The notes under the pieces were generated by a model. That model made no database searches, was not told the DNA's origin, and saw only the letters and a list, made by a program, of their open reading frames with translations. The translations under genes were made by a program, and so were the position numbers. Shown here piece after piece: positions 18,222-25,279 of a DNA stretch of 64,000 nt. Source of the DNA: Bacillus sp. V5-8f (GTDB taxonomy: Bacteria > Bacillota > Bacilli > Bacillales > DSM-1321). Each line of letters starts with the position of its first letter. Position 1 is the first letter of the stretch. Location: NCBI RefSeq assembly GCF_002863565.1, contig NZ_PGUW01000006.1, positions 98,580 to 162,579 on the forward strand. Direction: 5' to 3'.

Positions 18222-20189
18222 ATGGGCACTGAAACAGGGACAGTAAGAGATAAGTTCGAGAACGCACTAAATATTTTGAGTGAGGCTAAGCCCTTCGCAA
18301 AAAGCATGTACCAGACGGATGTCTTTCAGCTTGGGATAGAATTGGCGAATAGCAATGAAGGAATGCAGGCTATATATGAAAATGCGTCTGAGTTTGATAA
18401 GGCTGGAGTTTTTCTGGGAGGCCCATGGGAAGATGCCTCCAAGCTACAGCCGCCTTTAGTGGGCGGTTCGCTAAGACTAAAAGGTGTGAACTCAATCATT
18501 GAGCTTTTTAGCGAAATGAGGATGCTTGCGATCGCAAAAGGAGACTATGAGCACGATAAGGTTAGTAAGGAGGAAGCAAAATCATTTTTGAATGAAGTGC
18601 TTGCTTTAAACCTGGATCTTTTGTTCCCGCCTGAAACAGAGGCTGCAAGAGTTGAATCTGGAGAACACATCGAACGGGCAGAAAGGTTATTTCGATTCTT
18701 GGGCGATGAGCTATCCTTTAACGCAATTGCCGGAAAAATTGTCAATGAAATCGAGCGGCTGACTGTTCAAAGGCCGATCAAGGTGGAACGGATCACTAAA
18801 ATGATCCAAATGGCGAAGCAAATGGTACATGCAGATATTGATGAAAAGGCAAAAGAATCATTAATCAGCTTTGAAAAAGCGATTGAGACACCAACACCGG
18901 TAAGTGAACGATACAGTGACTTACGCCAGTACCAAAGCCATTTAAAAGAGCTGGACGATACAGAGCTATTGGAGGAAGCATCCGCTTTTGTCGAATCTGT
19001 CCAAGCTACAGGGCTGGTGTCGCCACATCACGCTACCTTCATCCGATATTTGAACAGGGCAAACCAAGACATTCTTCCAGTCGCCCTTGATTTATCTGAA
19101 ACAGGGACAGCAAGCTTTAATGCGAACAAAGAGCTCATACATGATATGATTCAGCTGGCGATTCATCCGCAGACATGCCAAGCCATTTACGGCCTGGGAA
19201 GAATGCTCGACAGAGGAGTATTGACGCAGGAGCCAATCCTGCCTGCAATCAGGCGTTTGTTCGAGCTGGATATTCATCCAAGTGTGAAGAGGATCTTGCT
19301 AAAGCCTGAATATAAAAGAAGCGGTATTACTGCTAACGGTGTCCTGCTTGCAGGAACCATCAGTGTATTAGGCCAGCCTCTCGGAGTCGGCCAGGGGCTG
19401 AACCCGACCTGCCAATCGGCAAGGGCCATCAGCCTTTGGGCCCAGCACGGGATCGGACAGCTATTGGAATACATTGCCCGCGCAGCACGTGATCATGATA
19501 TTGATATGACCTTTGAAGGGGAGCTCATCCATTCAAGCGAACTGGAAGGCGGGGTTGCAGGCGGCGAAATCCATCAGGAGCTTGATCCGGTTTCTATCGT
19601 CTTAGTGCCACATTTGGACAAAATTTATAATGAAATGATGAAAAGAACACTGTTAAGGGGCGAAGACGGCCATAAATGGGTAAATCCTGAGTTCTACGGC
19701 GAATGGATTCAGCGCGGCTTTATTAACGTTATTGACCAGTTGACGGGTTATGTTACAGATTATCCAGCCTTTGTCCGCCTTTTCTATGCCACCCATCACC
19801 CGGAGTATAACGAAGGCTATGAACTGATATATCCAAATCCGGTTGGCATTTTCATTACGAATGTCCATGGGAAGCTTCTCGGGCTTCATGCGGTTTCAAT
19901 TCAACGGATCGCTGAGGACCAAACTGGCGAATACCGTGTATATTTTTATAACCCGAACAATGACAGCGGGCAAAATTGGGGCCAGGGCATCGAGCCAACT
20001 GTTGCCGGAAATAGCGAACTCGTAGGAGAGTCTTCCCTTCCTTTCCACGAATTTGTGTCCCGCATGTACGCATTCCACTATAATCCGTACGAACAGGGTG
20101 ATACGTATATGGTGGATGATGAATATGTGGACAAGGTAGAAAAAATCGCCCGAGAGAGCTGGGGAGAAGCATATACGTGGGCGGAATAA
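18222..20189 (+). CDS. Large protein of unknown family with a papain-like C-terminal signature (paralogue 1)
   Basis: A 655-residue soluble protein that I cannot assign to a named family. The N-terminal two thirds are mostly helical, with the conserved boxes FLGGPWEDASKLQPPLVGGS (about 67-86) and EMRMLAIAKGDY. The C-terminal third has GQGLNPTCQSARAISLW with Cys397, then LLGLHAVSIQRI with His556, then YFYNPNNDSGQNWG with Asn577. This order and spacing (Gln-x-Cys before a helix, GxHA on a strand, Asn ahead of a Trp-Gly) resembles papain-like cysteine peptidases and transferases. That is inference. It has no signal peptide. It sits 14 bases after the ATP-grasp gene and has a paralogue at 21034-22872. 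Confidence 0.75.
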   Translation: MGTETGTVRDKFENALNILSEAKPFAKSMYQTDVFQLGIELANSNEGMQAIYENASEFDKAGVFLGGPWEDASKLQPPLVGGSLRLKGVNSIIELFSEMRMLAIAKGDYEHDKVSKEEAKSFLNEVLALNLDLLFPPETEAARVESGEHIERAERLFRFLGDELSFNAIAGKIVNEIERLTVQRPIKVERITKMIQMAKQMVHADIDEKAKESLISFEKAIETPTPVSERYSDLRQYQSHLKELDDTELLEEASAFVESVQATGLVSPHHATFIRYLNRANQDILPVALDLSETGTASFNANKELIHDMIQLAIHPQTCQAIYGLGRMLDRGVLTQEPILPAIRRLFELDIHPSVKRILLKPEYKRSGITANGVLLAGTISVLGQPLGVGQGLNPTCQSARAISLWAQHGIGQLLEYIARAARDHDIDMTFEGELIHSSELEGGVAGGEIHQELDPVSIVLVPHLDKIYNEMMKRTLLRGEDGHKWVNPEFYGEWIQRGFINVIDQLTGYVTDYPAFVRLFYATHHPEYNEGYELIYPNPVGIFITNVHGKLLGLHAVSIQRIAEDQTGEYRVYFYNPNNDSGQNWGQGIEPTVAGNSELVGESSLPFHEFVSRMYAFHYNPYEQGDTYMVDDEYVDKVEKIARESWGEAYTWAE

Positions 20190-20200
20190 GTCACAGGGGT

Positions 20201-20320
20201 AATTCGCTGAAATATTGTGAGATTCGCTGATAAATCGTGGACTTGGCTGATATATCTTGAATTTGGCTGATAGGTTGTCCGATTGGCAGGCAAATGCCTG
20301 GCTTGATTGAAATGCTTGGA
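20201..20320. repeat. Degenerate tandem repeat with an exact 20-bp period
   Basis: Six consecutive 20-bp units start at 20201, 20221, 20241, 20261, 20281 and 20301. The first four share TT(C/G)GCTGA at the same phase, and most continue with an AT-rich TATATCTTGA-like half. Units five and six are more diverged. The array begins 12 bases after the stop of paralogue 1. Confidence 0.75.
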
Positions 20321-20513
20321 GGATTCCATTCATCATGCTAACGGACAGTAAATGAAATGATATCACTCTGACTGAGCAATTGCTGAATAAAAACAAAAAA
20401 AGGATATATACAGTACGGATCAGGGATAGATGATCTAATGTGGATAAATAACTTGCTTAACGATCTAGGACATTTTCACCTGAAACAGAATTGGCTAAAA
20501 ACAGTTGATTTTA
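20321..20513. other. Intergenic stretch without a supported gene
   Basis: I see no coding region, strong promoter or repeat here. The stretch lies between the 20-bp repeat array and a long hairpin. Confidence 0.4.
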
Positions 20514-20597
20514 CCATCTCCTAAAGTTGAAGTGCTATAAGGGTAGGGTAACCACCTTATTCTCCTATACTTCATCATTAGGAGATCTTTTTGTTTT
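20514..20597 (+). terminator. Long branched hairpin followed by a T-run
   Basis: ATCTCCTAA (20516-20524) pairs with TTAGGAGAT (20578-20586). Inside it TGAAGT/ACTTCA and ATAAGG/CCTTAT form further nested stems, and CTTTTTGTTTT follows. It can terminate the ATP-grasp/paralogue-1 transcript or a small RNA, or act as an attenuator for paralogue 2. It is longer than the other terminators in the window. Confidence 0.7.
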
Positions 20598-20665
20598 AAA
20601 CCAGCTATGGGTTGAATACTTGGGTATTTTACAAAGCTTGGAGGGCTTGACTTGTTAAAGGGGAA

Positions 20666-20743
20666 ATTTGGCTGACATTTAGAATTTGGCGCCATATCTG
20701 GAATTTCACTGATATATGAGGTTTTCGCTGAAAAACCGGGGGT
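20666..20743. repeat. Second block of the degenerate TTTGGCTGA-type repeat
   Basis: Four units beginning near 20666, 20685, 20704 and 20723 (TTTGGCTGA, TTTGGCGCC, TTTCACTGA, TTTCGCTGA) recur at 18-19 bp. They clearly belong to the same repeat family as the array at 20201-20320. Confidence 0.6.
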
Positions 20744-21033
20744 TTCTTTGAAGTAATTGACCAGACAGTCTTTATAAAACTCGTGTTAACTATTCTAACA
20801 GGAACATCGAAACTGGTTGATAAAATAAGTAAAATATACATATGTTCTAAATCCTTCGTTTGTGGGATAGAGAGCGGGATACATTTACCACGATCAGAAT
20901 CTAAATGATTTAAATTACTAAAAAAAAGGGTGCCATGCTGCTTTTTTAGATGCCATGCGGCAGAAAACATGTAGACATATACCAATCATTGTCTATAATA
21001 TAGTAAACCTTTTGAACGAAGGGGAAGGGTGAA

Positions 21034-22872
21034 ATGGGCCTTTTGTGGCAGTCAGATGTTAACCGTTTTGCAAACCTAGTCGGATTATATATACAGGATG
21101 GAAGCGAAAACAAGGGAATCATTAAAAAAAGCCTTATAGGTGAAGCTCAAGTGTTATTAGAGGATAAAACTGGATTAGAGTGCTTGTTGTATTATTCGTC
21201 GATTCTTGATCAAAATGGGTTTTTTGTTGGCGGTCCATGGGAACAAGCAGAAAAACTTCAACCCAGCCTGGTCCGCGGTACACTTATGGCAGGAGGCGAT
21301 ATGGCTGTGGTCGAAGCACTAAGCAATTTAAGAATGCTGGCTGTTGCGACCGGCCATTATAAACTGCCATCCATTTCAAAGGATTTAGCATGCAGCTATC
21401 TGGATGAAGTGATTGCAGGGAACCTTGATGTGTTATACGCACCTGAAGCGGAAGAAGTTAGGATAAATGCGGATCAAGTGCCCATGGAGATAAAGCTTCT
21501 TATTGAATTTATCGCTGAGCGGTATTCCTCCCCAGAAATTCTCGCCTTTTTGACAGAAGAGATTGAGAAACTTTCTGTGCAGAGGCCGATTATTACCGAT
21601 AAAATTGAAAGGCTCATCTCCTCAGGTATCGCCTCCGTACCAATTGATAAAAGGGAAAACACGACGTTCTACCGCTTCGAAAAGGCATTGGTTGCTCCAT
21701 CATGGTTATCTGAGCAATACCCACAAAACTATTTGGAAGCACTTAAAGACAGCGCTGAACTAGAACTGTATATTGAAGCAGAACAATTGTGCCGTTCCAT
21801 GAAAGATACAGGGCTAGTTTCCGGTTTTCATGTATCTTTTATTGGATTTGCAGCAAAACACAAACCGGATTTAGTATGTAAGTTGTTGGGATTAAGTGAA
21901 GAAGGATTAAAAAGGCTTCATGAAAATATAGATTTAATACAAAAAATCATAGAAGCAGTGGTCATTCCGGAAACGAAACAATCTATCTATGGATTGTCCC
22001 ACTTCCTTGAACGGGACATTTTTACGAAACGTTTCGTCCAATCATTGCACGAATTGTTGGATACAAATCTTTGCCAGTCAGTGATGGCTAAACTCAAAGC
22101 TGTCTATGGCAACAGCGGAGTATCAGCTGAGGCTTATCTTCTTGCTGGCACGATTAGTATTCTAGGGCAGCCGCTGGGCATCGGACAGGGGTTCAATCCA
22201 TGCTGCCAATCCACAAGGGCATTAAGTTATTGGTCGCAGAAAAATCCGACTTTTTTACTGGAACTGCTTTCGGAAGCGGCAAAAAGGGGAAATATAACAC
22301 TTTCTTTTGAAGGGAACGCGATCTATTCTTCCAGCCTCCCTGTGAAAGCTCTAGACTACACAATCCCGATGGATCCAGTTTCGATCGTGTTAGTGCCTTT
22401 GTTGGATGCGATTTACGGAAACATGATTAAACGGGCCGCATTTCGAGGAGAAGATGTCCACAAAGTGATCAATCCTGAATTCCATCGCCAAGGAGTATTA
22501 TCAGGTTTTGCTGATAAATATCAAAATGCGGATTTTTCATCTCTATTTTACCGGTACTATCATCCGGATTTTTCAAATAACAGGATTAGTGAACACCTAC
22601 CCCAGCCGGCGGGCATCATTATTTATAGCCATGATAATACAGCCCTCGGCGCGCATGCTATCTTAATTCAAAGGATCGAGAAGGACCCGGAAGGTAAAGT
22701 CCGTGTTTATTTCTATAACCCTAATAATGATAGCAGCCAGACATGGGGCAAAACCATTAAAACCAGCGTCGCAGGTAGAGGGGAATTAGAAGGGGAAAGT
22801 TCTTTGCTTTTTGATGACTTTTTGCACTGTTTATATGCGTTTCATTTTCCTGAATTGGTGATCCAAAAATAA
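21034..22872 (+). CDS. Large protein of unknown family with a papain-like C-terminal signature (paralogue 2)
   Basis: A 612-residue protein homologous over its whole length to the product of 18222-20189. Shared boxes are FVGGPWEQAEKLQPSLVRG, NLRMLAVATGHY, SVQRPI, LLAGTISILGQPLGIGQG, DPVSIVLVP, RGEDVHK and GESSL. The putative catalytic residues are all kept: NPCCQSTRA (Cys391 aligns; Cys390 is extra), LGAHAILIQRI (His541) and YFYNPNNDSSQTWG. It is 43 residues shorter, mainly at the C-terminus. It has its own upstream region, with repeats and a hairpin, so it is probably a separate transcription unit. GGGGAAGGG precedes the ATG. Confidence 0.75.
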   Translation: MGLLWQSDVNRFANLVGLYIQDGSENKGIIKKSLIGEAQVLLEDKTGLECLLYYSSILDQNGFFVGGPWEQAEKLQPSLVRGTLMAGGDMAVVEALSNLRMLAVATGHYKLPSISKDLACSYLDEVIAGNLDVLYAPEAEEVRINADQVPMEIKLLIEFIAERYSSPEILAFLTEEIEKLSVQRPIITDKIERLISSGIASVPIDKRENTTFYRFEKALVAPSWLSEQYPQNYLEALKDSAELELYIEAEQLCRSMKDTGLVSGFHVSFIGFAAKHKPDLVCKLLGLSEEGLKRLHENIDLIQKIIEAVVIPETKQSIYGLSHFLERDIFTKRFVQSLHELLDTNLCQSVMAKLKAVYGNSGVSAEAYLLAGTISILGQPLGIGQGFNPCCQSTRALSYWSQKNPTFLLELLSEAAKRGNITLSFEGNAIYSSSLPVKALDYTIPMDPVSIVLVPLLDAIYGNMIKRAAFRGEDVHKVINPEFHRQGVLSGFADKYQNADFSSLFYRYYHPDFSNNRISEHLPQPAGIIIYSHDNTALGAHAILIQRIEKDPEGKVRVYFYNPNNDSSQTWGKTIKTSVAGRGELEGESSLLFDDFLHCLYAFHFPELVIQK

Positions 22873-22879
22873 TCATAAA

Positions 22880-22909
22880 GGGGCTGACCCGATGGAACGG
22901 GGCAGCCCC
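22880..22909. terminator. GC-rich hairpin between paralogue 2 and ywnB
   Basis: GGGGCTG-ACCC pairs with GGGG-CAGCCCC around GATGGAAC. There is no T-run on the plus strand and only TTT on the minus strand. It lies between convergent genes. Confidence 0.6.
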
Positions 22910-22916
22910 ACATACA

Positions 22917-23555
22917 TTAGTTCTCAGAAATAACAGTGAACCTCTCATTCACATGTTTTGGGTTTTCAATCTCATCCAAAACAGCAATAGCATAGTCCGC
23001 GTAGCTTACATAACTTTGTCCTTTACTATTTAGGATCACATGATCTTTTCCTATTTGGTACGAACCAGTTCTTTTGCCTTCTGGGTCAAAGAAGCCGGCA
23101 GGGCTGATATAGGTCCATGTAATAGAATTTGAATTTTGTAAGTCCTCTAAATTTTTTCCTGCGTTTGACGCCGTTGGATATACAAAGTCAGGAAAATCTG
23201 GTGTATCCATCAGACGGGTTGTTTTTGCCTCATCAACGAAGAGGCTTCCGGCACCGCCTACGACAATCAACTTTGTATCAGGGACATCTTTCAGGGCGGA
23301 AGTAAGAGATCTCCCGGCGTCTACATATAGATGTTCCTCTCCCATTGGTGCACTAAATGCATTTACTACGACATCAAAGGATTTCAGGTCAGCCGTGTTA
23401 AGGTTGAATAAGTCTTTTTCTAGTACGGCAACATTTGTATCGGTGATCTTTGAAGCATCTCTCACGATGGCTGTGACTTCATGCCCTCGGTCAAGCGCCT
23501 CTTTCATAATAAGGCGGCCAGCTTTTCCGGCAGCACCTATAATGCCAATTTTCAT
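22917..23555 (-). CDS. ywnB: NAD(P)-binding oxidoreductase, YwnB-like (atypical SDR)
   Basis: A 212-residue Rossmann-fold protein. The N-terminal MKIGIIGAAGKAGRLI contains the GxxGxxG dinucleotide motif, followed by HEVTAIVRDASKI and VVVNAFSAP. It belongs to the NmrA-like/atypical short-chain dehydrogenase group; the substrate is unknown. The start is the ATG at 23555, nine bases after AGGAGG; an ATG two codons upstream is too close to that site. It lies next to an Rrf2-type regulator, as ywnA-ywnB does in B. subtilis. A TGTAAC-N7-GTTACA site lies 26 bases upstream of the start. Confidence 0.88.
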   Translation of the reverse strand: MKIGIIGAAGKAGRLIMKEALDRGHEVTAIVRDASKITDTNVAVLEKDLFNLNTADLKSFDVVVNAFSAPMGEEHLYVDAGRSLTSALKDVPDTKLIVVGGAGSLFVDEAKTTRLMDTPDFPDFVYPTASNAGKNLEDLQNSNSITWTYISPAGFFDPEGKRTGSYQIGKDHVILNSKGQSYVSYADYAIAVLDEIENPKHVNERFTVISEN

Positions 23556-23580
23556 AAACATACTCCTCCTAAATAGTAGT

Positions 23581-23599
23581 TGTAACAAAAAAAGTTACA
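23581..23599. promoter_or_regulatory. Probable YwnA operator upstream of ywnB
   Basis: A perfect inverted repeat TGTAAC-N7-GTTACA between ywnA and ywnB. The identical arms and spacing recur upstream of ywnA at 24057-24075, which is why I read it as the regulator's binding site. Confidence 0.75.
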
Positions 23600-23631
23600 T
23601 GATGGCGGTAAAAACACATCTCTTAAACTTT

Positions 23632-24039
23632 TCATAAGAGATGTTCTATTACGTCTTTGAGTGATTTCTTGGCCAATTCATTCTCCATCGCTTTTTGCAC
23701 AGAATAAAACGTGTCACCCAGTGTAGACTGGATTTTCTTTCCGACTGGACAGTTTAGATTAGGATTTTCATGGACTGCAAACAACTCATCCTTTCCGTGA
23801 ATGGCCTTATAAATATCCAACAGGGAAATCTCCGATGTTTCTTTTGTCAGGGAAGCTCCCGGTACTCCGGCCTGAGTGGTCAAAATCCCTGCTTTTTTTA
23901 ACTGGCTAATCAATCGGCGAATCACGACAGGATTGGTATTCACACTGCTTGCAATTGCCTCGGAGGTGATTTGTCCACGCGGAAAAGAAGCGATCAAAGA
24001 CAAAGTATGAATGGCAACAGAAAGCCGGCTATTAATCAA
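23632..24039 (-). CDS. ywnA: Rrf2 family transcriptional regulator, YwnA-like
   Basis: A 135-residue winged-helix regulator. MINSRLSVAIHTLSLIA is the usual Rrf2 first helix, then the recognition region SVNTNPVVIRRLISQLKKAGIL and the wing GVPGASLTK. Only one cysteine is present (NLNCPVG, about residue 97), so it is unlikely to bind an iron-sulfur cluster like IscR or NsrR. It probably represses itself and ywnB through the paired operators. TTG start, with GGTGGTG seven bases upstream. Confidence 0.88.
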   Translation of the reverse strand: MINSRLSVAIHTLSLIASFPRGQITSEAIASSVNTNPVVIRRLISQLKKAGILTTQAGVPGASLTKETSEISLLDIYKAIHGKDELFAVHENPNLNCPVGKKIQSTLGDTFYSVQKAMENELAKKSLKDVIEHLL

Positions 24040-24056
24040 TCTTTAACACCACCATA

Positions 24057-24075
24057 TGTAACAATTGTAGTTACA
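24057..24075. promoter_or_regulatory. Probable YwnA operator upstream of ywnA
   Basis: A perfect inverted repeat TGTAAC-N7-GTTACA 17 bases upstream of the ywnA start. Arms and spacing are the same as at 23581-23599. Confidence 0.75.
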
Positions 24076-24092
24076 GGTTTATTTTATGTCAA

Positions 24093-24998
24093 TTATTTTA
24101 CTTTATCCTGGCTATTTGGCCATTTCTTCTTTAATGCGCCTATAAACGTTTTTACATTCTTTTTATCTTGCATGATAGGTGAGTAAACATAGGAAAGCGT
24201 TCTGATAAAGGACTGATTTTTCAACTTAATAATAGACAGATTGTTATGCTGCACGTCTCTTTCAATAACACTGCCGGATAGAAGTGACAGCCCCATACCA
24301 TTTATAATCGTTTCTTTAATGCCTTGATTGCTGCTAATGGTAAGAATTGATTTGACTTTTAATCCATTGGAACGGATGACATGGTTTAAATATTCGCGTG
24401 TACCTGATCCAACTTCTCTGGTAACCCATGCCTGATTTTGGAGATCAGGGATCGTTACTTCATCTTTACAAGCGAGCTCATGATTGGTTGCAGAAACGAC
24501 GTATAACTCATCCTCCATAAAAGGGTGAACCGAAACCTCTTTTTCATTGGTTTGGCCTTCAATCAAGCCGATATCGACCTGATACAGACGGACAAATTCA
24601 ACAATCTCTTCTGTATTCCCTATAATGACTTGAAGCTCAAGTTCAGGATAATCCTGTTGGAGGTCAAAAAGCAAAGATGGCAATATATACTCCCCAATTG
24701 TAAAACTTGCACCAATCTTCAATTCGCCTTTTATGGAATTATGGTGCTCCAGAATATCTTGCCTCGTCTGTTCATATATGGTGATCATTTGCTTCGCACG
24801 ATCATATAATATCTCGCCGGTTGGAGTGATCTTTAAATATTTTGGGGATCGCTGAAACAATTTGGTTTGGAATTCTTTTTCCAGGTTTTTAATGTGGAGA
24901 CTTACACTGGGTTGGGACATACGAAGCATTTCGGCCGTTTTTGTAAAATTTTTTACTTCGGCCAGGGTTACGAATGTCTTTAGCTCATCATAATACAA
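24093..24998 (-). CDS. cysL: LysR family regulator, CysL-like
   Basis: A 301-residue LysR-type activator. The N-terminal helix-turn-helix covers about residues 1-60 (VKNFTKTAEMLRMSQPSVSL and HIKNLEKEFQTKLFQRSPK), followed by the periplasmic-binding-like effector domain (GELKIGASFTIGEYILP onward). It is divergent from cysJI with a shared 281-bp upstream region. In B. subtilis CysL (YwfK) activates cysJI, which makes that role likely here. A dyad that fits the LysR T-N11-A form lies 18 bases upstream of its start. The effector cannot be read from sequence. Confidence 0.87.
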   Translation of the reverse strand: MYYDELKTFVTLAEVKNFTKTAEMLRMSQPSVSLHIKNLEKEFQTKLFQRSPKYLKITPTGEILYDRAKQMITIYEQTRQDILEHHNSIKGELKIGASFTIGEYILPSLLFDLQQDYPELELQVIIGNTEEIVEFVRLYQVDIGLIEGQTNEKEVSVHPFMEDELYVVSATNHELACKDEVTIPDLQNQAWVTREVGSGTREYLNHVIRSNGLKVKSILTISSNQGIKETIINGMGLSLLSGSVIERDVQHNNLSIIKLKNQSFIRTLSYVYSPIMQDKKNVKTFIGALKKKWPNSQDKVK

Positions 24999-25015
24999 TA
25001 GAATCCCGCCTTATT

Positions 25016-25030
25016 ATTAGTAATCCTAAT
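25016..25030. promoter_or_regulatory. Candidate LysR (CysL) binding site
   Basis: ATTAG-TAATC-CTAAT is a perfect 5-bp inverted repeat in T-N11-A form, nested inside a wider TTATTATT/AATAATAA dyad (25011-25042). It lies between cysL and cysJ, near the cysL start, where LysR regulators often autoregulate. Confidence 0.55.
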
Positions 25031-25217
25031 AGCAATAATAATTTATATGTATTTTACTAATTTTCAATCTTGCGGTAAAGTTAATGTAGGATTTTGAGGG
25101 AAGGGAATCTGTTGATTCTGGAAACAGGTTGGTATTTATATAACTAAAACCAACTTAATTGATAGGGATAATAAAGATATAGCTATTCTTGTTTTGCTAA
25201 AAAGTGAATTGCAAGAA

Positions 25218-25247
25218 TTGTCGAAAAGGGTCATTATTTATTATGAT
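25218..25247 (+). promoter_or_regulatory. Probable cysJI promoter
   Basis: TTGTCG, an 18-bp spacer and TATGAT (25242-25247), 33 bases before the cysJ start codon. The imperfect -35 suits an activated promoter. Confidence 0.6.
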
Positions 25248-25279
25248 AGAGTTTATATTCCTTTGTGAGGTGGAAATCG

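Noticed and set aside
20201..20320. CRISPR array
   Set aside because: The repeats are 20-bp tandem units with no spacers, are degenerate, and there are no cas genes.
19896..20396. Minus-strand frames of 80-170 codons over the end of paralogue 1 and the repeat array
   Set aside because: The repeat period keeps frames open by chance. No start signals, and they run antisense through a conserved domain.
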